Of a stretch of DNA of 64,000 bases, positions 19,687-31,327 are shown one piece after another. Every line of letters begins with the position of its first letter. Position 1 is the first letter of the stretch. The notes beneath the pieces are model-generated. The model was given only the letters and a program-made list of their open reading frames with translations. It was not told the origin of the DNA and did no database searches. A program made the translations under genes and the position numbers. Origin of the DNA: Glaciozyma antarctica PI12 (taxonomy: Eukaryota > Basidiomycota > Microbotryomycetes > Kriegeriales > Camptobasidiaceae); contig KZ627148.1 in assembly GCA_002917775.1 (NCBI GenBank), positions 514,949 through 578,948 on the forward strand, written 5' to 3'.

Positions 19687-22600
19687 ATGGAGTTCTCTCA
19701 CCTCGATGGCGCGTCTGCCTATTCAATAGACTTGGAGGACGACACCGCCTCCCAGCACTCGGGCACGACCAACCAATCCTCCGCCTCCCTCTCCTCGCGC
19801 AACCTCGAGCGGACGTCCTCCAGCGAAGCCGACGACATCTCCGACATCAGCAACCTCGCTCTCAACTTCGACGACCTTTCCGTATCGGGACTTAATGGCG
19901 GCAGCCAGGGTGGAGGAGCTGGCTTGTACGAGGACGACTTTGAGGGGATGCTGGACGACCTCAACCGCGAGCTCCCTCCTCACGCCTGCAGCTACTGTGG
20001 GATCCACAACCCCGCCTGCGTCGTCAAGTGCTTGATCTGCAACAAGTGGTTCTGCAACTCGTGCGCCGCTCCTCGGTTCAGGTGCTGTGACTCGAGCTCA
20101 CGCCAAATAAACATCTTCATAGGCGCGGCTCCACCTCCGGATCCCACATCGTCAACCATCTCGTTCGAGCGAAGCACAAGGAGGTCACTCTGCATGCCGA
20201 GAGCCCGCTCGGAGAGACGACGCCCGAGTGCTACTCCTGCGGAGCGAAGAACGTCTTCATCCTCGGCTTCATCCCAGCCAAGAGCGACACGGTCGTCGTG
20301 CTGCTCTGCAGGTGAGCTGCTTTGAAAGTGCGGGAAGAGGGTGGAGCTGACGGTGGACCGAACAGGCAACCTTGCGCGGCGATGCAGAGCTCCAAGGATA
20401 TCGTCTGGGACACGACCCAGTGGTCGCCTCTCATCGAGGACCGCTCGTTCCTGTCCTGGCTCGTCAAGGTTCCCTCTGAGCAGGAGCAGCTCCGAGCTCG
20501 CCAGATCACCTTTCACCAAATCAACAAGCTCGAGGAGCTCTGGAGAGACAACGCCGCAGCTACGCTCGAGGACCTCGAGAAGCCTGGAGTCGATGACGAG
20601 CCTCAGCCTATTCTCCTTCGGTACGCGACTGCTTAACACGGTCGTGTAGAGGTGCTGACTCGAGAACACTCCAGCTACGAGGACGCGTATCAGTACCAAA
20701 ACATCTTCGGCCCGCTCGTCAAGATCGAAGCCGACTACGACAAGCGTCTCAAGGAGTCGCAGACGCAGGAGTCGCTCATCGTGCGGTGGGACATGGGTCT
20801 CAACCAGAAGCGAATCGCCTGGTTCAACCTGCCGAAGCTGGAGTCGGGAGAGGTCAGGCTCGCCGTCGGAGATGAGCTCCGCTTGAGGTACAACGGAGAG
20901 CTGCACAAAGCCTGGGAGGGGCTTGGGCACGTTATCAAGATTCCCAACAGTGCGTTTTCATCTCTGAGGAAGACGGCAAGATTGCTGACGCGACTTCGCA
21001 GACGTCTCGGACGAGATCGCTCTCGAACTTCGCAGGAACGACGGCGTCCCCTCCGACTGCACCCACAACTTCTCCGCCGACTTTGTCTGGAAGTCGACCT
21101 CGTTCGATCGCATGCAGCTTGCGATGAAGACCTTCGCCGTCGATGAGCAGAGCGTCAGCGGCTATATCTACCACAAGCTCATGGGCCACGACGCGGCGCC
21201 ACCACAGGTCCTTCGTGCGCAGATGCCCAAGAGGTTCGTGTGCGCGTTGACGAGGTTAATAATCGCACTGATTTGCTCTTTGTGCAGGGTCTCCGCTCCA
21301 ACGCTCCCCGACCTCAACCACTCGCAGATCTACGCAGTCAAGAGCGTCCTCCAGAAGCCTTTGAGCTTGATCCAGGTTCGTCTCTCCGCTTTCCCGCAGT
21401 CCAACATATCACTCACCATCTGTCGCTCACAGGGACCTCCCGGAACCGGGAAGACCGTAACCTCAGCCTCGATCGTCTACCACCTCGCCAAGATGAACCC
21501 CGGCCAAGTGCTCGTCTGCGCTCCCTCGAACGTCGCCGTCGACCAGCTCACCGAGAAGATTCACGCCACTGGACTCAAGGTCGTTCGCGTCACCGCCAAG
21601 TCGCGCGAAGCGCTCGAGTCCTCCGTCTCATTCCTCACCCTCCACGCCCAAGTTGCCAACAGCGACACCCACACCGAGCTGCAGAAGCTCATTCAGCTCA
21701 AGAACGAGCAGGGCGAGCTGAGCAGCAGCGACGAGCGCAAGTTCAAGGCGTTGACTAGGGCGTGCGAGCGCGAGATCCTCGGGAACGCGGACGTAATCTG
21801 CTGCACTTGCGTCGGATGCGGAGATCCTCGACTGGCCAAGTTCAAGTTCCGCACGGTGCTCATCGACGAAGCTACGCAGGCTGTGAGTCTCGTTTCCCCC
21901 TCTCGCGCCATTTCGATGCTGATTTCTCGCTGGCAGACCGAGCCCGAGTGCATGATCCCGCTCACCTTTGGCGTCAAGCAGCTCGTCATGGTCGGAGGTA
22001 AGTGCCGCTTCCAGGGCTTTCCCTTTCAATATTGACGCTTCCTTCCTCTCAGATCACTCCCAGCTCGGTCCTACGATCATGAACAAGAAGGCCGCCCGCG
22101 CCGGCCTCACCCAATCCCTTTTCGAACGCCTCGTTCTCCTCGGCAACCGTCCTATTCGCCTCCAGGTCCAGTACCGCATGCACCCCTGCCTCTCCGAGTT
22201 CCCCTCGAACATGTTCTACGAGGGCACGCTTCAGAACGGAGTCACGGCACCTGAGCGACTCAGGAAGAACGTCGACTTTCCCTGGCCTCAGCCCAGCACG
22301 CCGATGTACTTCCACCAGAACCTCGGGCAGGAGGAGATCTCGTCCAGCGGAACTTCCTTCCTCAACCGGTACGCTTTCCCTTCTACTCGGCGTGCTCATC
22401 GCTCATGGTCTCTGCTCACAGCACGGAGGCTTCCAACGTCGAGAAGATCGTCACGCGCTTCTTCAAGTCCGGCGTCCTGCCGAGCCAGATTGGCGTCATC
22501 ACTCCGTACGAAGGCCAGCGGTCCTACATCGTCAGCTACATGCAGTTCAACGGCACGCTTAAGAAGGAGCTGTACAAGGAGGTCGAGGTCGCCAGCGTCG

Positions 22601-23490
22601 ACGCGTTCCAAGGTCGCGAGAAGGACTACATCATCGTTTCGTGCGTCAGGAGTAACGAGCACCAAGGCATCGGATTCCTCAACGATCCTCGTCGCCTCAA
22701 CGTCGCCCTTACTCGAGCCAAGTACGGTCTCGTCATCCTCGGGAACCCCAAGGTCCTCAGCAAGGTTCGTCTTGCGCACTCAGCTCGTATCGGGCTGGCA
22801 GCTGACCTCCTTTGCAGCACACACTCTGGCACTACCTTCTCACGCACTACAAGGAGAAGAAGTGCCTCGTTGAAGGTCCTCTCAACAACCTCCAGCCGAG
22901 CATGATCCAGTTCAGCAAGCCTCGTCGCCCGTTCAACCGCAACGGGGGCTCGAACCGCTTCGAGCACAACGCGAAGGACGTCCTCAACGGTGCCAACGGA
23001 TACAACGAATGTACGTCTCGTTTTCAGTCCCTTCGCTCTCGCCCTTGCTGACGAACGACTCGCAGCGCGCGGCGGCAACGGCGTCCCCTCCCGCTTCGAC
23101 TCGACCTTCTTCCGCACGCACGACGCGATCGGCCACATTCCCTCCGACGCTCAGTCGGTCCGCTCGCAAGCGACCTATTCCTCCGGCCTCCCGACTTTTA
23201 GCCAAAGCGGCTCGAGCTACCCCGCCGGCGTCAAGCGCGGCGCCAGCTCGTACGCCTCGTCTACGTTCTCGCAGGACCTCCTCTCGCACGATTCGCAGAG
23301 CGTTCGAGACGATGCGAGTGTTGTTGGAGGAGCGAGTGGGAGCATCGCGTATTCGCAGGCGGATAGGCTGAGGAGGGGAAGCCTGAGTCTGAGCGAGGCG
23401 GTTAGCTACAAGAGCGAGGAAGGGAACTGGCGTGACGACGACGAGAGGTCGACGTTTTCGACGTCTCAGTCGGGCGTGACGGACTATTAG
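19687..23490 (+). CDS. UPF1: RNA helicase of nonsense-mediated decay
   Basis: ATP-dependent superfamily 1 helicase that drives nonsense-mediated mRNA decay together with Upf2 and Upf3. ATG at 19687. Residues 1-95 are acidic and Ser-rich. The Cys/His-rich Upf2-binding domain starts [15 protein letters not shown] and continues, after an intron whose best donor lies inside the codon following WFCN, as [20 protein letters not shown]. Helicase motifs are intact: [13 protein letters not shown] (Walker A), DEATQATEPE (motif II), GDHSQLGP, VQYRMHP and [18 protein letters not shown]-terminal tail of about 150 residues is Ser-rich and carries several SQ dipeptides ([29 protein letters not shown]), as in UPF1 proteins controlled by PIKK-type kinases. 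About 1,090 residues and at least ten introns. Stop at 23488-23490. Confidence 0.96.
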
Positions 23491-23797
23491 GTCGACGGAC
23501 TTGTACTTTCGGCGGACCTACATCATCCTCGGCGCGACGATTCCTTCCCTTCTCCCTTCCTTCCTCTCGAGCACCTCAGACGAGCGAGCTCGACTTCCCG
23601 TCGCCAAACGGGCGATTTTCGTTACACGGGGCGTCGCGATCGACCGCCCCAGCAGCTTTGAAGGAGGGTAGCGAGAGGGACCGAGGAGAAGTAGCGATTG
23701 CGAAGGAACACTTTTTTTGGAGGGATCTTGGTAGCTCGCTCTCCCTTTCTCGAGAAACGCAGCACGCAGATTCGCCCAGACGTACGTTGCGCGAGGA
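23491..23797. other. Convergent intergenic region, UPF1 and helical-repeat gene
   Basis: Holds the two facing 3' regions. GC-rich, with one T7 run near 23713. No coding or RNA feature was recognised. Confidence 0.5.
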
Positions 23798-25576
23798 TCA
23801 GGACTTGATTCCAGCGTCGTTCGCTCCTCCCCTCTTCAACTTCGCAGGAAGTACCTCCTTTCGAACGTCCTTCATCTTCTCCTTCCACTCGTCCACCGCA
23901 AGACCCTCGCACCGTCTAAGCAAAGACGAGAGGTACCCCATCTCCCTCATCTCCCTCTGCAGCATCCACTTGGGCGTCTGCCTCCCCTTCACCTCCTTGA
24001 ACGACCTCGCCTTCTCCTCCCTCCCCTCCTCTTCCACCTCCTGCGTCATCCACATCCCGACCCTCATCTTCCTCTCCTCCAAAATCCTCCTCAAGATCCC
24101 CGCCCCCTTCAGCTCTCCCTCATCCCTCATCCTCCCCCACCCCCTCCTCTCCACGCTCACCCCCTCCGCTTCTTTCAACCCCTTCACGCGCCCCTTCTCC
24201 CACGCTCTAACGACGCCCAGAACGACGACTCCATGCGTCCTCTCGCTCGGTTCAACCCTGTGCGCTCCATAACACTCTAGCACCACTTCCGCTCCCGGCC
24301 AATCCCCCCGCTCAATGAACAACCGGAGGAACGCATCCAATGTCCCAGCGTCCAGGATCGTCACTTCCACTCTCGCGTCCGGGGTTCGCCCACCGAGCTC
24401 TCGTTGCCGTTGCGCCAGGAACGCCTTCAGCAGCCCTCGCGCTCCTGGGCCTACGGGCGTCCGACTTGTCTCCCACAACGTCGCTTTGATCGCGAGGCGC
24501 CAGACGGCTCGGTTCCGTCTGAAGGATAGGAGGTCCATCCGCGCGAAGAGGTTCCAGAAGGAGGGGAAGCGCTTGCGGGAGAGTTCGAGACGGAGGAGGG
24601 AGGCGAATAAGGGTGGAGAGAGGGGGAGGGCGTCGGAGGCGATTAGGGTTAGGAACGTGTCGGGAGATTGGGAGCGGGGACGGCGAGGGGAGTGGGTTGA
24701 GAGGAGGTCGAGGAGGGTGAGGTAGGGTCGTTCGGAGGGTGGCGTGGCGGTGGGGGAGGAGAAGTGGAGAGAACGCCAGGTGTCGAACGTCCGTCGTGCG
24801 GTAAGGAGGTCCCCATCTTGTCCTTGGGCGCTGATGAGGAGGGACCAGAGGTGTGGAGAGCCAATGGAGGAGGGTGGGAGGGAGGACCGGTACGCCTCGA
24901 AGATCTGGGCCACCCAATCTGCCCTTCCGAGACGCTTGAGCGCGTCCAGCACGACCGCCACGAGCTCTTCCTCCACCGGTCCGTCCGAAGTCCCTCCGCC
25001 TGCGATGCCCGATTCGAGCCAGCCGATCACGAGAGAGAGTTTGTCGGGTTTGAGGACGAGGTCGTCCATGGCTGTACGGAGGAGCTGGATACATAGCTTG
25101 GGTGGGATCTTGAGCCCGGCTTGATCGACGAGGGAGACGGCTTCGAGGGCGACGGTGGGGTGGTGATGGGAGAGGAAGAGGTCGACGAGGGCGAAGATGG
25201 TTGAGGGGAGAGAGGAGGGGAGGTGTTCTCGGAAAGCGTGAAGAGCACGGCGAGGGAGGTTGGCGGCGAGGCGCGAGGAGATGAGCTGCTTCAGCTGAGA
25301 GTCGGAGAGGGGAGGTGGTGCTCGAGGGGAGGTTGGAGGAGAGCGGGGAGTTGGGCCTTTGCGGTAGGTAGAGTGAGGTGGCGGAGCGAGTCGTTCCCAA
25401 GCTGTGGGTTCTCCCGGTAATCTCGAGGTGGAAGCGACTGGCGGCTGTTGTTGTTCTTCTTGAGGAGGGGAGAACCTCGCCCAAGGTTTAGCTAAGAGGA
25501 ATGAAGAGAAGGTCCTCATTGTGGTCTTGACTCCCCGTAGAGGAGCAGTTAAGCACCCTGGGCAGCGTTGAATCAT
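23798..25576 (-). CDS. Helical-repeat protein, probably mitochondrial
   Basis: Intronless frame of about 592 residues, unusual in this intron-rich window. The start at 25576 (MIQRCPGCLTAPLRGVKTTM) gives an Arg/Lys/Thr-rich, acid-poor N-terminus suited to mitochondrial import; a second ATG 19 codons later (MRTFSSFLLAKPWARF) would also make a good targeting peptide. The body is a chain of amphipathic helix pairs, for example LISSRLAANLPRRALHAFRE, DALKRLGRADWVAQIFEAYR and LLTARRTFDTWRSLHF, in the manner of pentatricopeptide-repeat proteins, though repeats are too diverged to count. The C-terminal 100 residues are basic, with MLQREMREMGYLSSLLRR. This fits an organelle RNA-binding or translation factor. 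It shares a 147-base head-to-head gap with CDC8. Function remains open. Confidence 0.7.
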   Translation of the reverse strand: MIQRCPGCLTAPLRGVKTTMRTFSSFLLAKPWARFSPPQEEQQQPPVASTSRLPGEPTAWERLAPPPHSTYRKGPTPRSPPTSPRAPPPLSDSQLKQLISSRLAANLPRRALHAFREHLPSSLPSTIFALVDLFLSHHHPTVALEAVSLVDQAGLKIPPKLCIQLLRTAMDDLVLKPDKLSLVIGWLESGIAGGGTSDGPVEEELVAVVLDALKRLGRADWVAQIFEAYRSSLPPSSIGSPHLWSLLISAQGQDGDLLTARRTFDTWRSLHFSSPTATPPSERPYLTLLDLLSTHSPRRPRSQSPDTFLTLIASDALPLSPPLFASLLRLELSRKRFPSFWNLFARMDLLSFRRNRAVWRLAIKATLWETSRTPVGPGARGLLKAFLAQRQRELGGRTPDARVEVTILDAGTLDAFLRLFIERGDWPGAEVVLECYGAHRVEPSERTHGVVVLGVVRAWEKGRVKGLKEAEGVSVERRGWGRMRDEGELKGAGILRRILEERKMRVGMWMTQEVEEEGREEKARSFKEVKGRQTPKWMLQREMREMGYLSSLLRRCEGLAVDEWKEKMKDVRKEVLPAKLKRGGANDAGIKS

Positions 25577-25723
25577 CGCCAGTGGAACGTTGTGGGAGGA
25601 GAACAAGCTGGGAAGATCGACTTCGAGGAGAAGGCCGAAGGCCGCCGGCGAGGGTTCTCCTTCTACCACACCTCTACCACACCGCTGTGCTCTTTCGGAA
25701 ACTCTCCTGGAACTGGCTGTACG

Positions 25724-26729
25724 ATGGCAGCAGCTCCAACAAAACGCGGGCTCTTTGTCGTCGTCGAAGGGCTCGACAGGTCGGGCAAGTCGACTCAGGT
25801 TCAACGTCTGGTTGAGGCCTTGCAGGGGAAGGGAGTCAAGGCAAAAGCGTGTCGGTTTCCAGGTGAGTCTTTCTCATGTAGTCTTGAGAAGGATCGCGTG
25901 AGAGGGAGAGGGCAGGAGGAGCTGATGAGGTTAGAGGTTAGAGCGACGCGTGTCGCTCTCTTCCCGGCGGTGATTGAGACGTGACTGCTGTTTGTGCTGT
26001 GACTCCTCTTCGAATCGCTCGTCGGTAGACGGGGGGAGGCGTTCACCGCGGAGCTCCCAGCAACTCTCCTCTGCGCTCCTCGCTGACCTCGCCCTCTCCC
26101 TCCCTCCTAGACCGAACAACGACCATTGGCACCATGATCAACTCGTACCTCACTCAAGCTTCAGACCTCGACGACCGAGCGATTCACCTCCTCTTCTCCG
26201 CAAACCGCTGGGAGCGCGCGTTCGTCCTCTCCCCTCTCTTTCCATTCCTCCCTGACCCCAACCTCCACAGCAAGTCCATCCTCGCCTCCCTAGAAGCAGG
26301 AACGACCGTAATCTGCGACCGCTACGCCTACTCGGGTATCGCTTTCTCCGCCGCAAAAGTGCGTCCTCCTCTCCCTCCCTCTCTTTCTCGCTAAACCGAC
26401 CGGCGCAGGGACTCTCGTACACCTGGTGCCAGTCCCCCGATATCGGTCTCCCAGCTCCAGACCTCGTACTTTTCCTCGACCTCTCTCCCGAAGTAGCTGC
26501 AAAGCGCGGCGGGTACGGATCAGAGCGCTACGAGACTTCGGCCGTGCAGCTCGCTGTGCGCAAGTGGTTCAGTCGGATCGGGGAGGAGGTCGGGGAGAAG
26601 TGGTGTGTTGTTGATGCGGGACAAGGGATGGATGAGGTGGAAAAGGAGGTGTGGGAGAGGGTGGAAAAGGCGCGAGAGGAGGGAGGAGGAGAGGTTGGGA
26701 GGATGTGGGAGCGGTCGAAAGGAATGTAA
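25724..26729 (+). CDS. CDC8: Thymidylate kinase
   Basis: Phosphorylates dTMP to dTDP with ATP, an essential step of dTTP synthesis. ATG at 25724; the frame is open upstream but has no earlier ATG. Motifs: P-loop EGLDRSGKSTQ, DRTTTIGTMINSYL, LLFSANRWE, the catalytic DRY in VICDRYAYSGIAFS, and the lid KRGGYGSERYE. The lid carries the arginines of the eukaryotic (type I) enzyme. About 215 residues in four exons. The first intron (25863-26110) is 248 bases, four times the usual size here; it is discussed as a finding. In place of the usual short linker after RWERA there is FVLSPLFPFLPDPNLH, which may be an extra intron or a real loop. The TAA is at 26727-26729. Confidence 0.94.
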
Positions 26730-26829
26730 CGATTGCGGATGATAAACAGCTAAAACAGAGAGGGGAATAAGGCTGCAGTAGAAAGTAAAAAGTGTCAAGT
26801 AAAAATTCGTCCAGTCGTCCGTCCTCCCC

Positions 26830-29800
26830 TCAGGCGACGCCATAAAACTCGCGCGCCTTCTCCAGCAGCTCCCGCTCGACGCCGAACCAGGCCTGCTCCA
26901 CCTCGAGCCACACCTTGGACCTCTTCTCCGGAACGATGCTCTTGATCTGCAGGTCGAACGCAGCCGAGATCGGCTTGTGATCCGAGACGTTGCATTCGTA
27001 GCGTTGGTAGTGAAGAGGCTTGATCTTGTCGGGTCGGTCGGCGCCTACGAGCAGTGTGGATCGTTAGCTATGAGCGAGGAAGAAGGAAGGAACGACGCAC
27101 GATAGAGCACACGATCGCACCACGCAGGAATTCGTCGCTTTGCCGAACCGTCGTAGATGTCGGTCCCAGGATCGTATCTGCGATAACAATTCGTATCAGC
27201 AAAGAACCCAACGGAGCACAAGCGATACAACGCACTTGTACGTAGGCGCAAACGTGATCGGCGCCTCCCTGAAAGACCGCAGCCGAAAGCTCGCATTCGT
27301 CGCCAGGCCCTTGAGCAGCTGGTCGTGCGGAAGAAGCGACGCGTAGTTCCCCTCCGCCACCGCCGCGAGGACGAGATCCCTCCGCTGGTCGATACGGTAG
27401 TTGAGGTCGCCCGAGAGGAAGCACAGCTCGTGATCAAAGACGGTCGTTCCTTCGCCGCCGACGGCGTACGCGCCTGGTGAGGAGCTGGCGAGGTCCGAGA
27501 AGGCGGACTTGTCTTCGAGGATGTCGACGAGGTCTTGGTCTCGCTGTCGGCGATGCGCTTGACCGGCGGCTGCAGAAGAAGAGGTGAGTAACTGGCGAGG
27601 GGTCAGCGGGGAAGCGACGCACCCAGATGGACGTTGATGAGGCAGATCGACGTATCATCAATCACGAGACGCGAGATGATGGCGCCCTTGTTGCCGTAGC
27701 GACCCTTCATGCCCGTCTTGACCGTGATGAGGGCAACGTCGCGAAGCGCATCTCGCTCGGCGCTCTTGACGAAGACGCAGGAGAAAAGCTGCGGAAGGCA
27801 GTCAGTTCCTGCGAGAGATGAGGAGAGAGAGAAGGACGTACACCGACCATGTCGCCAACGTGAACGACCGTGTACGGTGAATCGGGTGGCATCGTAAGCC
27901 GAACTGCCTGAACGAGCTTGTCGTGCCAAAGGCGGTAGCTCGACGAGACGCCGTCGGCGAACTTCTGCTCTGGCTTCTTCTTGCCGAGAAGCATCGTCTC
28001 TGTCAAGGAGAAACGAGGTCAACGAAAGTGCTGCTAAGGAGCGAACGAGCACGCACTCGCAGTGAGGCCTTTATTCTCGAGATCAATCTGCGCGAGCGGT
28101 CAGCTACAGCACTCCTACTTGTCGCGATACTGCTTACCATCTCCTGGAATCCGAACGAGATAATGTCGGGGCTATCGACCGAGGTGAGGCATTGATGAAG
28201 GAACTCGAAGTTCGCGGCTGGGCCGACGAGGTCGCTCGGTTTTGAGGCGTCGATGTTCCAGCTGATGTGGAGGGATCGAATGGTGCGAAAGGTGCAGTAC
28301 TCGGGTTGGCGCAGCTGAAGTTCGGCGTCTGGGTGAGCGAAGGGATTAGCTCGACGAGACTGCGAGGGGAGGAAGGGGCTGACCTAGCCAGTCGTCGCGC
28401 AGCAAGCCATCCCAGAAGTGAATGACCATATCGAGTCCAGAGCTTGCGACTGCGCAGGTTCGTTTAGCAATGCCGAAGAACGGGAGGAAGTAGCGAACCT
28501 AGAAGAATCTCATCCTGCTCAGCAAAGGTTAGCGAAGTTCCCAAAAGAACGCGACGAGAGGGAACGCACCAGTCGCAGCGTTGAGGAATCGACCACAAGC
28601 TTCGTGACGGCCTCCTTGTGCGCCTTCCACGCCTTTCGAACCATCCAAGGCTCGACTTCGACGTCGTAGATGTAGATGAACCCCGTCCGGAGTCCAACCC
28701 AGAGGTACTGCCCGACGCCCGCCATCGACGTGATCATGTACGGCGAGACGCGCTGGACGAGAACGCAGGTGTACGTCGAACGACTCCAGACTGAGACGTA
28801 GCCGTTGTCGTGCCCGAGGTACACGAGGTGAGGTTGCGACGAAACGACCGCGCTCGCCGTGACCGCTCCGACGTGGCCTGCCGACTCGGGCGTCGTGACC
28901 GGTCGAGAAGTGACGCCGAGAGGACCTGCGCCAGTCGGATCGTAGACGCGGATCTGCGGACTTCGTCCTGCGAGAACCGAGGCGCCAGACTTGACGTTCG
29001 GGCCCGACGACGTCCAAAGCTCGTTTCCGATCATCGCGGCGAACGTCTGCTTGTCGGCGATCCGCTGTACCTTGGGCGTGCTGGAGAGGATGGCGAGGCC
29101 AGGCGTGTCGAAGGATCCCCAAGTGAGGAGCTTGCCCGACTCGTCCAGCGTGACCATCGAGTGCCCGACGCGGAAGATGTTGGTGATAGGATGGGCGTGG
29201 ATGTTGGTCCGGACGTTGGCGACTCGGGGCTCGGAAGAGTCGGTCTCGAAGACGTGGCCTTCCTTGGATCCCGCCCAGACGAACCTCGGATCGACTGCTG
29301 AGCGGAATTCGACCGCCTGGACCTTGTTCTCGCCAGCGAGAGCGATCGATTCCGACGACCCGCTGTGGTGATGAAGACTGATGTTGTGCTGGCCTGTGAC
29401 GACGACTTTGCCTCGAACGGCGAACGCGGAGAAGCTGCTTGGGGGACGGAGAGGACGTCGATTCCGCAAGGTGGGAGGGCGGCGATTCGCGAACGTCGCG
29501 TCGGGGAATTCCTGCGACCTGGAAAAGGTGTCGTCTTCCTCATCTGACGACGATTCTTCGCCGGATCCGACTGGCGTTTTCTCGGCGAGTGCTGGGCGGA
29601 GAGGGGCGAGGCGTTCGTTGGCCGCGATGGCGCGGGAGGGAGGGGGCGGTGGGAGGTAGGGGGCTTGGTTGGAGGTGGTGGAAGGAGGAGCGGTGTAGGA
29701 CGCCGAGGGTCGTAAAGGGGTTGCGACGGGAGTTGCGAGGAATGGAGATGCCGACCGGACGACGGAGGGAGCGACGACTCCGCGCTTTGGAGGTGGAAGA

Positions 29801-31049
29801 ATCGCTGAAGGAGGTATTGCTGTCGCGAGAGATGGAAAGGAGGTTGACGAGACGAGAGTCGGAGAGGGGGAGGCTGGGATGGGGAGGACTGGCTGGGGAG
29901 GGGAGGTGTAGCCTGGGCTTGTCGAAGCTCGAGAGGGGATCGGAGGTGGAGGAGGCCGATAAGGAGTGAGGTTCGGTTCTTTGGTGGCTTGGATGGGTCG
30001 AGGAGGGACGATGGGCCGAGAGATGGGAGGTGGCGGTGGCGGAGGAGAGTCGAAGGATTCCGGACTTCGGGTCTGCCGTCGAGTGGTGTCTGCTGCGGCA
30101 GCGGCCTGGCTGAAAGGATCGATCTCGTCGTCTCCGTCAAAGGTGCCGAGCAAAGCGGAAGACGGGCGCTCTGATGGAGGAGAGAGTTCAGGCGAAGAGG
30201 CGGTAGAAGGGCTAAGAGGTGCGTTGGGAGGTGGACTGGAGCTTCTTGAAGGTGGCCGAGAATCACCCTGTGTTCCAGATACGTTAGAACAAGAATGCCA
30301 AACGGAATAAGCGAGCGCACCAGAAGCTTCGCAGCGAGGAGCTTGACGGATCCGACTGGTGCGAGAGACTGCGATCGAGCGGCGGCTTCCTTCTGAGCTA
30401 CAGTTGAGCCGTCTTGCAGTAGGGTGGACGCGACCACCTTGCGCGACGCGGGAGGAGCTGGGGCTTTGCGGTAGGATGAAGTGGATGTGCTAATGGACGC
30501 TGGTCGCGTGGCGAGAGGGGGTACGGGGGGCGGTGAAGGCTTGGACGGGAGCTTGGGTACGGGTGGAGTAGTGGAGGGCTTGCTCGAGGAGGCGAAGGAG
30601 CTTTGGCGCGACGAGGAGAACGGCGGCGGCGGCTTGGACGTGCTGGGGGGAAGGTCCGGTGCGATCTTGAGGTTGGGCTGCGAAGGCCAGCCTTGCAGTT
30701 CCCGGTCGTCCTCGTCCTTGGGCTCCTCCTGCCGCTGCTCCATCCGAGACGGTGGCCCAGAGGACGACCGCTTCCGAACGACGCCAGGACGTGCTGCTGC
30801 TCCACCTGCCTTCCGAGCTCCCCCTCCTCCCTCGTCCCGTTCTGAGGATCTCCCGCAGTCGCTGCTATGCGCTCGCTCGCGCCCTGCAACAGGCCTGCCT
30901 CCGCCGTTGCTTCGAGGAAGGGACAGGGAGGAGGGCTTAGCAGCCGGCGTAGGTGCTGCTGCCAGCTGCTCGAACCGCTTCTTCATGTTGCTGACCCCTC
31001 CATTCCCTCCTAGTGCACCAAAGTCCTCCGCTGCTGCACTGTCGGCCAT
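26830..31049 (-). CDS. WD40-domain inositol polyphosphate 5-phosphatase
   Basis: Removes the 5-phosphate from phosphoinositides or inositol phosphates. ATG at 31049 (MADSAAAEDFGALGGNGGVS). About 500 N-terminal residues are Pro/Ser-rich and low in complexity, a likely scaffold for SH3 proteins. Then come beta-propeller blocks of WD40 type (VEFRSAVDPRFVWAGSKEGH, TWGSFDTPGLAIL, LVYLGHDNGYVSVWS, LWVGLRTGFIYIYDVE). The C-terminal catalytic domain is complete: TLHISWN-like start, DIISFGFQEM, GRYGNKGAIISRLVIDDTSI with INVHL, FLSGDLNYRID, AWCDRVLYR and CNVSDHKPISAAFDL. This order (propeller then 5-phosphatase) is that of plant 5PTase12-14 and many basidiomycete proteins, not of yeast synaptojanins. 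The stop is at 26832-26830. It is divergent from the CreC-type gene at 31328. Confidence 0.9.
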
Positions 31050-31327
31050 GGCGGAGAGCTCGAGGGAGGAGGGATTCCAGGAGAGAAGGGACGAGGGTGC
31101 AGCACCGGTGCGTGATCTCGTGGGCCTGTCCAAGTCGAAGGTTGAGATGTCGCGTGGGCTGAATCCGGCGTAGCTGCTGGAGGATTGGCGCGGTGTGCGA
31201 AGCGATTCGAGAAGAAAGAGAGCAAGTCCTCGGCCTGGGCAGAAGCAAGGGGTTCGGTCGAGTTGCCCACTCTAACTCTCCTCCCTCCCCTTTTCAGCGC
31301 CGACAGCAAGCTTCAGATCTGGTCGCG

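Noticed and set aside
24300-25484. Long alternative frames inside the helical-repeat gene
   Set aside because: Ser/Pro/Arg-rich shadow frames of a GC-rich gene with no domain.
30153-31133. Second frame over the N-terminal part of the WD40-phosphatase
   Set aside because: A shadow frame beyond a splice donor at about 30310; the exon join gives the true protein.
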